Of a stretch of DNA of 64,000 nt, positions 37,537 to 45,341 are shown piece after piece. Origin of the DNA: Methanohalophilus levihalophilus (GTDB taxonomy: Archaea; Halobacteriota; Methanosarcinia; Methanosarcinales; Methanosarcinaceae); NCBI RefSeq assembly GCF_017874375.1, contig NZ_JAGGLK010000003.1, forward strand, positions 496,001 to 560,000. The letters run 5' to 3'. Every line of letters begins with the position of its first letter. The first letter of the stretch is position 1. The notes under the pieces are model-generated. The model was not told the origin of the DNA. It worked only from the letters and a program-made list of their open reading frames with translations, and ran no database searches. Position numbers and translations under genes: made by a program.

Positions 37537-38076
37537 ATGAAACGAATTGCATGGGGAATTACAGGATCAGGTGACCAGATTAAGGAAACTTATGAGATAA
37601 TGGCTGATATCAGCAAAAGAACAGATATTGAATTCATGGTTTTCCTTTCAAAAGAAGGAGAAACCGTCATGAAGTGGTACAGGATGTGGGACAGCATCCA
37701 GCACGATTTCCCGAACTTCAAGACTGACGCCGGACCAAATTCTCCATTTATTGCAGGCCCATTGCAAGTTGGTCACTATGATGCACTTATAATTGCTCCG
37801 GCAACTGCTAACAGTGTTGCCAAGATTGTTTACGGAATTGCAGATACACTTGTGACCAACGTTGTTGCACAGACTGCAAAAGGACAGACTCCGATTTACA
37901 TACTTCCGGTTGATCAGGTAAGGGGTGAGGTCACAACCTATTCTCCGGAAGGCAAAGAAATGAAACTCAAAATGCGTGAAGTGGATGTAAGGAATTCTGA
38001 AAAGCTGGCAGAAATGGAAAATATAACTGTGCTCAAAAAACCTGAAGACATCTATAAACTTGTAGGGCTGGAATAA
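37537..38076 (+). CDS. Flavoprotein of the AfpA/DmrX type
   Basis: 179 aa, flavoprotein (HFCD) fold: RIAWGITGSGDQIKETYEIM at the start, LIIAPATANSVAKIVYGIADTL as the FMN-binding region, and ILPVDQVRGEV later. It matches archaeoflavoprotein AfpA, which takes electrons from ferredoxin, and the related dihydromethanopterin reductase DmrX. I cannot separate the two; the adjacent ferredoxin and Isf genes favour the AfpA role. It is the last gene of the island and has a terminator at its stop codon. Confidence 0.8.
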   Translation: MKRIAWGITGSGDQIKETYEIMADISKRTDIEFMVFLSKEGETVMKWYRMWDSIQHDFPNFKTDAGPNSPFIAGPLQVGHYDALIIAPATANSVAKIVYGIADTLVTNVVAQTAKGQTPIYILPVDQVRGEVTTYSPEGKEMKLKMREVDVRNSEKLAEMENITVLKKPEDIYKLVGLE

Positions 38077-38100
38077 GCCCTATTTCTTATCCTCTTGATT
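38063..38100 (+). terminator. Terminator of the redox island
   Basis: TAGGGCT (38063-38069) and AGCCCTA (38076-38082) form a 7-bp stem, followed by TTTCTTATCCTCTTGATTTTT. The afpA-type stop TAA (38074-38076) is in the loop and stem edge. Confidence 0.7.
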
Positions 38101-38109
38101 TTTATAGAT

Positions 38110-38946
38110 TCAATAGAATATCATCCCTTCCGTCCGGGATATTTCATCAACCTGCTCTATTTTTCCCAGTTCAGCAGGGAACCTGTATGCAGACAATGTT
38201 GCAAGGATGCTATCAAGGGCATCACCCTCTGAATCATTGATAGCTTTCTCTTTTATGCTTTCATCAAGCCTCATCTTTATTTCTGAAAGCCTTTTCACGA
38301 TTAGTATCCTCTGGGACTCTTGTGCTTCTTCCTTCCCTTTGTATGGTTGGTATAAACCCATTTCTTTAAGAGTGCAGGCCGGACAAATCTCTGCAATCCA
38401 CGGCTTATTAGGGTCTGGATTTTGCATTGGAGGTACGCAAGCAAGCTTCTGTTTTACAAGGGGATATATTACATTTCTGATTCCATAATACGTTTGCCTG
38501 TAAAGGCGAAGATTGTAAGGGGAAAAAGGGGCTCCTTTTTCTTTTTCACTTCTTCTCTTGAATTCCATGTTATTGGTTTGTTTCCGACATTTCTCACGAA
38601 AAGTTTTAGCATCCGGATAGTTTTTGGGAAACTGCAGGATTATTTCTTCCCATTTTTGGTTACCAGTTATCTCCTGAGGTAATCCAAAGGGGAAATCAAG
38701 TCCAAAAACAGCATCATTATTAGAGGCTATAAACTCGCAAAGGAATCGATGGCATTCTTCACGCTCTCTGGTCCCTGCCAGCTCTTCGAGTGGAACGCAA
38801 TACTCTAAATTCAATAAACCACGGGATTCTATCCCATGGCTTATCCAGATTTTGCGGCCTGCATCCTTAGCGCCGCTAAAATCCACTCCGAAAAAAGAGG
38901 AACGTTTGTTCCCTTGTGGCAGCTTACCGCTCCCTGTTGCCTTCAA
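38110..38946 (-). CDS. DUF429-like protein (RNase H-fold)
   Basis: 278 aa. FFGVDFSGAKDAGRKIWIS near residue 18 and VFGLDFPFGLP near 80 give acidic strands as in DUF429 proteins; DSEGDALDSILATLSAYR near the end is the third acidic region. The pattern suggests a metal-dependent nuclease fold; function unknown. The start is a TTG at 38946, inside the end of the inositol-phosphate synthase gene (23-base overlap), the only start before the conserved FFGVDFSG segment. It is convergent with the redox island. Confidence 0.65.
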   Translation of the reverse strand: MKATGSGKLPQGNKRSSFFGVDFSGAKDAGRKIWISHGIESRGLLNLEYCVPLEELAGTREREECHRFLCEFIASNNDAVFGLDFPFGLPQEITGNQKWEEIILQFPKNYPDAKTFREKCRKQTNNMEFKRRSEKEKGAPFSPYNLRLYRQTYYGIRNVIYPLVKQKLACVPPMQNPDPNKPWIAEICPACTLKEMGLYQPYKGKEEAQESQRILIVKRLSEIKMRLDESIKEKAINDSEGDALDSILATLSAYRFPAELGKIEQVDEISRTEGMIFY

Positions 38947-40027
38947 TGAACTCGTTAGTCATCCTGAAGGCATCATCGTCCACATATTGCTGGGGTGGAT
39001 GTTTCATGAAGTATGCAGATGGGGAATAGAGAATTCCGCCGGTGTTTCTCTGGAGAGCCAGCTTGCAGCAGCGAATTGCGTCAATAACAACTCCTGCAGA
39101 GTTTGGGGAGTCTTCCACAGAAAGGCGGAGTTCGATGTTCATAGGCACGTCACCAAACAGCTTTCCTTCCATTCTCAGGAAACATAGTTTGTTGTCTTTT
39201 TGCCATGGGACATAATCACTTGGGCCGACATGTATGTTTTCGTCAGCGAGTCTTTCACCAATAACTGACTGGACAGCTTCAGTTTTGGATGTTTTCTTCG
39301 AGGAAAGCCTGCTGCGGTTGAGCATGTTAAGGAAGTCTGTATTACCACCGGTGTTAAGCTGGTATGTCCTCTCGAGTTTGACGCCACGCTTGCGGAATAA
39401 ATCTGCCAGTGTCCTGTGAGTGATCGTGGCCCCAAGCTGGGCTTTGATGTCATCACCAATAATTGGAAGTCCCTTTGCTGCAAACTTCTCTGCCCATTCT
39501 GGAGTGCTTGCAATAAAAACAGGCATGTTGTTAATAAAGCCAACATTTGCTTCAAGAGCGCATTCTGCATAGAAACGTGCAGCTTCTTCGGAACCAACCG
39601 GCATGAAATTCAAAAGCATTTCAGCACCGGATTCATTGAGAATCTTTACAATATCTTCTTTTGTAGAATTTGTCTCATCGCTGGCTATGAATTTGTATTT
39701 ATCTTCATAGTCTACCATGTGGTCGGAGACACCATCAAGGACATTTCCCATGGTAACCTTTACGCCTTTCTCGGGAACATCCGGGCAGAAGACGGTAGTG
39801 CAATTTGGTTCAGAAAAAATGGCTTCAGATATATCTTTTCCCACTTTCCTTTTGTCAATGTCAAAAGCAGCAACAACCTCGATATCTGAAGGTTTGAATC
39901 CCCCTATGGCCCAGTGCATAAGACCGATAGAATCGTTTTCAGTTTTATCCTTGTAATACTCCAGACCCTGGATGAGGGAGCTTGCGCAGTTGCCCATCCC
40001 TGCAATTGCGATTTTTATTTTATCCAT
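38924..40027 (-). CDS. myo-Inositol-1-phosphate synthase
   Basis: 367 aa from ATG 40027, behind GAGGAAGTGCT. IAIAGMGNCASSLIQGLEY is the NAD-binding loop, ASDETNSTKEDIV and FMPVGSEEAARF lie in the middle, GDDIKAQLGATITHRTLAD and YQLNTGGNTDFLNM form the catalytic region, and NSAGVVIDAIRCCKLAL is near the end. It converts glucose-6-P to inositol-3-P for archaetidylinositol lipids or as a solute precursor. On the minus strand AATTATATA (40080-40089) is a good TATA box. Confidence 0.9.
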   Translation of the reverse strand: MDKIKIAIAGMGNCASSLIQGLEYYKDKTENDSIGLMHWAIGGFKPSDIEVVAAFDIDKRKVGKDISEAIFSEPNCTTVFCPDVPEKGVKVTMGNVLDGVSDHMVDYEDKYKFIASDETNSTKEDIVKILNESGAEMLLNFMPVGSEEAARFYAECALEANVGFINNMPVFIASTPEWAEKFAAKGLPIIGDDIKAQLGATITHRTLADLFRKRGVKLERTYQLNTGGNTDFLNMLNRSRLSSKKTSKTEAVQSVIGERLADENIHVGPSDYVPWQKDNKLCFLRMEGKLFGDVPMNIELRLSVEDSPNSAGVVIDAIRCCKLALQRNTGGILYSPSAYFMKHPPQQYVDDDAFRMTNEFIEGNRER

Positions 40028-40190
40028 AGCACTTCCTCTTTTTAAACATGAATGATTGCAATAAGTTGCAGTACTTATCATATATAATTAATCATTTGAA
40101 CACGGCTATAATGTAGGCAGCTAATAAAAAGGTTTCTGATAATGATAATCGGCTACTTTTTTGTCTCTGAAATCTGGTCTTTTTCGGGGT

Positions 40191-40601
40191 TTAAAGATTG
40201 AAAAAATTCAAGTCTTTATGCATAAAGGCAAACCACAAAACAAAAGGGAAAGCAGCTCTTCCTATAGCATAAACATAAAACAGTTCGCTTGTAACGGATG
40301 CAAAGTTGAACTGGAGAGCTATTATTGTGACTGTAAACAGGAATATTACAGCAGATCCGATTGCTATCAATCTCAATCTCTTTCTGTTTTCTATTGGAGT
40401 GGCCAGGATAAGTGCTATAAAAGGCACGAGATTCAAAGGAAGGTAAAAAGTAAAGAAATCAAATGCATTCAATGCATGGTCGGGCGATAATATATAGGCC
40501 CTAATAGCGGGGATTCCCAATAAAAACAGTATTGTCAGGTATAGAAGAAATTTACCCACAAACACTGTCATCTTTAGCTTTTCACTATTTTCTCTATCCA
40601 T
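40191..40601 (-). CDS. Small membrane protein next to archaeosortase
   Basis: 136 aa with four predicted helices (residues ~14-34, 48-66, 76-96, 110-128), rich in Phe and Leu, ending MHKDLNFFNL. I do not recognise a family. It overlaps the archaeosortase gene by 28 bases and so is translated from the same mRNA; a partner role in sorting-signal processing is an inference from position. The 160 bases downstream to the inositol gene show no clear terminator. Confidence 0.6.
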   Translation of the reverse strand: MDRENSEKLKMTVFVGKFLLYLTILFLLGIPAIRAYILSPDHALNAFDFFTFYLPLNLVPFIALILATPIENRKRLRLIAIGSAVIFLFTVTIIALQFNFASVTSELFYVYAIGRAAFPFVLWFAFMHKDLNFFNL

Positions 40602-41122
40602 ATCAGAACAACCAATACTATTATGAGAATCAATGTTACCTGCCAGAGGTAATAATGGACATAATCAAACATGTCAGGATACCAAATTCCAACAAAGCCA
40701 AGACAAATAAGGCGTACCATATTAATTCCAAGTATTACAGGAATTCCAAATGCAATGCCCATGAGCTTTTTCTGGTATGTCGTTGTATAAGCCATCACAC
40801 AGCTTGAGTATACGAGAACCTCGTATATCCCCGTACATTCATCAATAACTTTCAGTGCAGGAGCTCCTTCTTCAAAAAGGAGAAGGTTTTCGGTAACCGT
40901 ATTTGCTACGCCTAAGCTACTCATCATATATGAAAAGGTGCCGGCTGTCAGGTTCCTCAGAAATTCCAGATCTTCTTTTAGCAATAAGTAAAGCCCGGTA
41001 AAAATGCTGATGTAAATCAGATATAGGGCAACGAATCTTGCAATTCTGTTATCTTTTAGCTCGTAGAGTTTTAGCTTGAGACTTTTGGTATTTTCCCGTT
41101 TTTTCCTCTGCTTTTTCCCCAT
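40574..41122 (-). CDS. Archaeosortase/exosortase-family protein
   Basis: 182 aa with about five helices. The three conserved positions of the exosortase fold are visible: the catalytic Cys in IDECTGIYEVLVYSS (~93), the Arg in GINMVRLICLG (~135), and the His in FDYVHYYLWQ (~155). These enzymes cleave C-terminal tripartite signals and join surface proteins to the envelope. The nearby PEF-CTERM protein points to an ArtC-type role, but the short size also fits ArtE-like proteins. The N-terminus is very basic (KKQRKKRENTK). Confidence 0.85.
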   Translation of the reverse strand: MGKKQRKKRENTKSLKLKLYELKDNRIARFVALYLIYISIFTGLYLLLKEDLEFLRNLTAGTFSYMMSSLGVANTVTENLLLFEEGAPALKVIDECTGIYEVLVYSSCVMAYTTTYQKKLMGIAFGIPVILGINMVRLICLGFVGIWYPDMFDYVHYYLWQVTLILIIVLVVLIWIEKIVKS

Positions 41123-41162
41123 AGTTTCCCCGTTTTTATACTTGTGCGAGAGTACTTAAAAA

Positions 41163-41180
41163 TATCTAAAAAAAAGAAGG
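41163..41180 (-). terminator. Poly-U terminator of the 41197-42408 gene
   Basis: On the minus strand CCCCCCTTCTTTTTTTTAG follows 20-30 bases after the TAA. No stem is seen; a T-tract alone is enough for archaeal termination. Confidence 0.5.
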
Positions 41181-41196
41181 GGGGGATGGGTAAGAA

Positions 41197-42408
41197 TTAT
41201 TCGCGACGTTTCATCGCAACAATTCCAACCAATCCAAGAGCTCCGATAAGTCCGATAAGACCAATTGGAGTCATTGCAGGAACATCTTCGGGTGGTTCAC
41301 AGAGGTAGTTGGCCGGGTCATTGTCTGTTACCGGTATTCCTGAGACAGCTCCCACTCCGTTTGTGGTTCCTATATTGGTGTAGTCTGTACACAGTCTGGG
41401 GACGGTTCCTGATGCATAAAGGGTAGCTTCCTCATTTACGTCAAGATCACCGATATTCCCAATGAAACCAATTATGTCATCTGTGACACTGACACTTGTC
41501 AGGGGTTCATCACCGGTGTTTGTGACTACGTATCTCCAGTAAACTGCACTGTTGTTTTCGAGGACTGGTGCAGTCAGCTTAGTGTTGGCATCAAACCATG
41601 TTGAATTATCTGCGGAGACATATTTCTTGATCATAATGTCCGGACAGGTGAAGTGCACAAATGCGGTAGCTGTGTCTTCTCCAGGGGTGTCGGCAGTACC
41701 ACCGGCACGGACTTCTATCATTATGTCTTCCTGACAGGGTCCGATGTCCCAGATTTCGCTGGCGTCGCTTATTGCAATTTCATAGACACCATCCGCTGTT
41801 GGGCTGAATGCTGCTTCTACATCACTGTATGCAAGAGGTCCAATAATGATTGCCCAGTCGTTATCCTGAACATCAATTTCAACTGCGGGACTTCCGGTTT
41901 GGGTTATTCTGATTGTCCATAGTTCCCATTGGCCCAACCCAAGCCCTGCCGGGCCGGCATTACCATCGGTATCCCTGTTGTCAAAGATTGTGTTTGTGCT
42001 GCCGTCGCCATCCAGATCTCCCGGAATTCCGTATACTGTTGTCATCCCAAAGAGGGTGTCATTTGCAAAATCATAGTGACCATAGATTCTCATGATGTCC
42101 TGGCCACTTGAATCTCCTTCAGTTGCCATTGTTTCGTCATGTGAAGTTCCGGAGTCATTTTTAGGGTCTTCTGCATTCCAGATGGTAGTATCATCATCAA
42201 ATGCACCCTGTCTTACTTCTAGTCGGTTCCCGGTATTGAAAACATCATACTCGCCAGCTGCTGTGGCGTTGTTGGTTTGTCCAAATGCCCAGTTATCATT
42301 CCATTCCGGGTCTTTGATACCATCAACGGTGATAGCTGATGCGGCGGGTACTGATGCCACTAAAGCCAATACCATCAAAATAGTTAGCCATAGCTTCATC
42401 TCTTTCAT
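41197..42408 (-). CDS. Exported surface protein with a VPAMTP-type C-terminal signal
   Basis: 403 aa from ATG 42408, eight bases after AGGAG; a GTG at 42417 is also in frame. Residues 1-26 are a signal peptide ending PAASA. Residues ~27-240 match the neighbour at 42807-43667 (AITVDGI, WAFGQTNNATAAGEYD, GHYDFANDTLFGMTTVYGIP, EIDVQDNDWAII). An extra DUF11-like beta domain (~245-360: YWRYVVTNTGDEPLTSVSVT) is inserted before the end. The C-terminus is VPAMTPIGLIGLIGALG, then VAMKRRE: motif, hydrophobic helix and basic end, a tripartite sorting signal that differs from PEF-CTERM. Glycosylation and anchoring are likely; function unknown. Confidence 0.82.
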   Translation of the reverse strand: MKEMKLWLTILMVLALVASVPAASAITVDGIKDPEWNDNWAFGQTNNATAAGEYDVFNTGNRLEVRQGAFDDDTTIWNAEDPKNDSGTSHDETMATEGDSSGQDIMRIYGHYDFANDTLFGMTTVYGIPGDLDGDGSTNTIFDNRDTDGNAGPAGLGLGQWELWTIRITQTGSPAVEIDVQDNDWAIIIGPLAYSDVEAAFSPTADGVYEIAISDASEIWDIGPCQEDIMIEVRAGGTADTPGEDTATAFVHFTCPDIMIKKYVSADNSTWFDANTKLTAPVLENNSAVYWRYVVTNTGDEPLTSVSVTDDIIGFIGNIGDLDVNEEATLYASGTVPRLCTDYTNIGTTNGVGAVSGIPVTDNDPANYLCEPPEDVPAMTPIGLIGLIGALGLVGIVAMKRRE

Positions 42409-42438
42409 CGTATCCACTCCTATATACCACCTTTCTTA

Positions 42439-42775
42439 GTAGTTCTAAGTAGGATAATTTAATTTATGGAGAAGATTGCTTATAACGATGCAGTAAACAT
42501 AGTTACTGACGTATCGTAGGGCATGAGCATAATGAAAATGTGATTTTTCTTTGATGTTGTGGATGCTCAGAAAGCGCTGATTTATCTTATTTTAGAAGAG
42601 ATTTACGACATATCTGGATGTTCTCCAAACTCCTAATTTCAGTTGCTTTCCTTGAAAGTTCGAATATAAATACTTAATAAACATAAATTCTGAAATTATT
42701 TCCTAAAAAGATATTTGGAAAACGGAGCCTGAGCTATTTTTCGGAAGCTATTGAAAAAATCCGTGAATTAAGATT
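42439..42775 (-). promoter_or_regulatory. Gap with the promoter of the VPAMTP-type gene
   Basis: The part next to the gene (42418-42515) is similar to the region before the paralogue (43677-43775): CCACTCCT, GTACCACC-like, GGATAAT, ATTTATGGAG and AGTAAAC-TAGTT-CTGAC blocks align. CGTTATAAGC (~42479-42488, minus) may be the TATA box. The remaining ~250 bases are AT-rich with no gene. Confidence 0.5.
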
Positions 42776-42812
42776 ACAAAAAAAATCAGGAGTAAGGGAT
42801 TAACCCTCACTC
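42776..42812 (-). terminator. Terminator of the PEF-CTERM gene
   Basis: GAGTGAGGG-TTAAT-CCCTTACTC (minus strand, 42812 to 42790) is a 9-bp stem with one G-U pair, followed by CTGATTTTTTTT. The stop codon (42807-42809) lies in the stem. Confidence 0.8.
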
Positions 42813-43667
42813 ATTTTTTCTTCTCTGGAAGAAAAATGCAAGTCCAAGAATTGCAGCTATTGGAATTGCAACTGTTGGGAATTCGGGGATTTCATTGTCG
42901 CATGGGATCCTGACGAATGCAGTCGCAGTGTCTTCTCCGGGGCTATCTCCAACACCACCAGCCTGTACTTCTATCTTTATGTCTGGTGAGCAGGGCCTGA
43001 TATCCCATATTTCGCTCATATCCTGTATTGATATCTCGTAGACTCCGTCAACAGTTGGGCTAAATGCTGCTTCCACGTCTCCGTATGTAAGAGGTCCGGA
43101 AATGATTGTCCAGTTGTTATTCTGAACATCGATTTCAACTGTAGGGCTTCCTGACTGGCTTATTCTGATTCTCCACAATTCATATTCTCCCAGTCCAAGG
43201 CCTGCAGGACCTGCTGTCCCATCTTCATCTCTGTTATCAAATGTTGTATCTGTGTTTCCGTCGCCGTCAAGATCTCCTGGGATTCCATATACTGTTGTCA
43301 TCCCAAACAGTGTGTCATTTGCTGCGTCGTAGTGGCCATAAATTCTCATTATGTCCTGACCACTTGATTCTCCTTCGCTTGCCATTGACTCATCATGTGT
43401 AGAACTTGAATCATTTTTTGGATCTTCTGCGAACCAGGTTCCTTCAAAGTCGTCAAATGCTCCTTGAGCGATTTCCAGCCTGTCTCCCAGGTTGTTTATA
43501 TCATACTCTCCGGCGGCGGTTGCATTATTTGTCTGGCCGAATGCCCAGTTATCATCCCACTCTGAAGGGCTGTTTATCCCATCTACATTTATTGCAGATG
43601 CTGCCGGGATTGATGCCATTAATGCCACCACTACAAGAAGAGTTGTCCATAGGTTAATTTTTCTCAT
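42807..43667 (-). CDS. Exported PEF-CTERM surface protein
   Basis: 286 aa from ATG 43667, eight bases after AGGAG. Signal peptide 1-26 (ends PAASA), then the same ~210-residue domain as its neighbour (WAFGQTNNATAAGEYD, GHYDAANDTLFGMTTVYGIP, DVQNNNWTII). The end is IPEFPTVAIPIAAILGLAFFF followed closely by QRRKNE: a classic PEF-CTERM signal recognised by archaeosortase C. The domain has many Asp and an acidic character. It is a paralogue of the 41197-42408 gene, which has another signal and an extra domain. Confidence 0.88.
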   Translation of the reverse strand: MRKINLWTTLLVVVALMASIPAASAINVDGINSPSEWDDNWAFGQTNNATAAGEYDINNLGDRLEIAQGAFDDFEGTWFAEDPKNDSSSTHDESMASEGESSGQDIMRIYGHYDAANDTLFGMTTVYGIPGDLDGDGNTDTTFDNRDEDGTAGPAGLGLGEYELWRIRISQSGSPTVEIDVQNNNWTIISGPLTYGDVEAAFSPTVDGVYEISIQDMSEIWDIRPCSPDIKIEVQAGGVGDSPGEDTATAFVRIPCDNEIPEFPTVAIPIAAILGLAFFFQRRKNE

Positions 43668-43850
43668 CGTATCCACTCCTTTGTACCACCTTATAGGATA
43701 GGCTTAAGTTTAGGATAATAGTATTTATGGAGCAGATTGAATATAATTGCCTAGTAAACTTAGTTTCTGACTTAATATCTATTTTCTGTCAGGAAAACCC
43801 GTTGGGTATTGGGAAAAGCAAACATAAGTGAAAACAAGTCAGTTAGGTAG

Positions 43851-44645
43851 TTAGTTCTGAGTCTTCAGGACACTTTTTTTATGGGATGGTGTATGGTTAG
43901 GTGTCCTTTCCGGGTAATTTACGCATTCCTGTGAAATAGATCCATCAAGAATTTTCTCCATCAGGTAGATAGCTTCATTCGGGATTTTTGTTCTTTTCCC
44001 TTTATCTCCATATTCCATGTTAAGGTAGTCAGAAGGCGTCTTACAAACGCCATTCTTTGGATCCTTTGGGTCATAATCTTCAATAAAAACAACACATCCC
44101 TTGAAGCCTAAATTTTTCACTACATAGTCAAGTGCATACTTTACTCCGTAATGGCAACCTATTCCCGGCATGAAGTATTCGTAGCCTTCACTTCTTTTTT
44201 GTTTTAGCCAGGGGAAAAGGTTTGAGTCACTGTCGATTATAAAAATCCTGTCTTTAGTGAATCCTTTTTGCTTAAGAACATCGACCATTTTTCCAAGGGA
44301 GCAAGGGACTTTACATTGGGCGCCATCCAGCTTCAGGCACTTTTGGTTTTTTCGGCCGTCGATGGTGTCTGAAACGGGGCATGTAGTATCATTCCTTGGT
44401 TTCGCGCAATAGGGCAGAAATGCAATACATTTGTCGATTTCGTCCTCAACTACTCTGTTGATATTCAGTGAAGGTGGGTAAACTGCAAGAGAATTGTTTT
44501 TTGGAATTGTTTCCTGTTTGTTAAGTTTGCACTTGCGTTCAATAAGATATTTGTTGATTGCATATGGGGTGAAAGCATGCGCTATTTCTTTTAGTGATGC
44601 TGTTTGTTTTTTTTCTACGCATGTTCTGGGATTTGTTGCTTTCAA
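43851..44645 (-). CDS. DUF116-like cysteine-rich protein
   Basis: About 264 aa. Cysteines cluster in CIAFLPYCAKPRNDTTCP, KCLKLDGAQCKVPCSLGKM, and later GIGCHYGVKYALDYV, as in DUF116 proteins (possible Fe-S or zinc binding; function unknown). The open frame begins at GTG 44702, but a TATA box (TATTTATATA, minus, 44706-44715) lies only a few bases upstream of it, so the mRNA should begin downstream. I prefer TTG 44645, which has GAGGTGAT just before it. No signal peptide, so it is cytoplasmic amid genes for exported proteins. Confidence 0.65.
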   Translation of the reverse strand: MKATNPRTCVEKKQTASLKEIAHAFTPYAINKYLIERKCKLNKQETIPKNNSLAVYPPSLNINRVVEDEIDKCIAFLPYCAKPRNDTTCPVSDTIDGRKNQKCLKLDGAQCKVPCSLGKMVDVLKQKGFTKDRIFIIDSDSNLFPWLKQKRSEGYEYFMPGIGCHYGVKYALDYVVKNLGFKGCVVFIEDYDPKDPKNGVCKTPSDYLNMEYGDKGKRTKIPNEAIYLMEKILDGSISQECVNYPERTPNHTPSHKKSVLKTQN

Positions 44646-44947
44646 CGCAATCACCTCATCATCATAATAATTATGTATGGGACAATTAGTAATAGGTTTC
44701 ACCCGTATATAAATATGTCGATTTTAATTTTTATACATTTATATATTTTGTTTCATTGTCTACCTTTTTCATTTCTGACTGTGGCCCCTGAAGCCTAAAA
44801 TGATTAGAAGCTGTCGTTTTTTAATTTAATTTTCCAATTAATAATTGGGTGGCAGGCAAATAAAAGAGTCCGGTTTAGTGGTTAGAATAATAGTTATTTA
44901 TGTGATGATCAACAGGAATTGAATTACCCAATCCCCGATGAAATATA
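44646..44947 (-). promoter_or_regulatory. Promoter of the DUF116 gene and AT-rich gap
   Basis: TATTTATATA on the minus strand (44706-44715) is the clearest TATA box in this part. From 44720 to 44947 the sequence is AT-rich with no gene; AATTAATAATT-type repeats near 44835-44848 have no clear role. Confidence 0.55.
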
Positions 44948-45196
44948 TCACAGTTTTAGAAGCATTGCAAGATCATGGAAGGTTTTTCCTTTTTCAGTTG
45001 TAATGTACAGATTCCCTTCCTGCCTTATCAACTCTTTTTCTTCTAACATTTCTAAGTATTTCTTTGCAATACTGAAATTTAAATTTGTATTATAGACAAT
45101 TTGGGTTTTATTTGCCCCATTCTTCGCTGTTTCTAAAATATCAGCTGAAATGTCTATTCTGTTTCTTCTCTTAATGGCCACCACTCCCCGAAACAT
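44948..45196 (-). CDS. Small winged-helix DNA-binding protein (HTH_45 type)
   Basis: 82 aa: RRNRIDISADILETAKNG (helix 1), ANKTQIVYNTNLNFSIAKKYLEML (helix-turn-helix) and LYITTEKGKTFHDL (wing and last helix). It matches the small archaeal winged-helix proteins that typically control nearby genes. The ATG at 45196 has only a weak GTGAAAG before it. Its place inside the surface island makes it a candidate local regulator, by inference only. Confidence 0.8.
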   Translation of the reverse strand: MFRGVVAIKRRNRIDISADILETAKNGANKTQIVYNTNLNFSIAKKYLEMLEEKELIRQEGNLYITTEKGKTFHDLAMLLKL

Positions 45197-45320
45197 CTTT
45201 CACTTTATTAGAGCACATCTGGATACCAAGCCTCTGCACTATTTTCTTAATTCATAATTGAATGCAGATTAAATAAATAAGCCCGGTACAGGGTTACGAA
45301 ACATAGTTCTCCCGGATGTG

Positions 45321-45341
45321 ATAAGATCGCCATGATCTTAT
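45321..45341 (-). terminator. Hairpin at the stop codon of the 45338-45832 gene
   Basis: ATAAGATC-ATGGC-GATCTTAT is a perfect 8-bp stem with a 5-nt loop that includes the stop codon. No T-run follows, so it may be an mRNA 3' end rather than a terminator. Confidence 0.55.

Noticed and set aside
40161-40490. A 109-codon plus-strand frame opposite the small membrane protein
   Set aside because: Low-complexity Lys/Ser/Tyr composition and full overlap with a coupled membrane-protein gene on the other strand.
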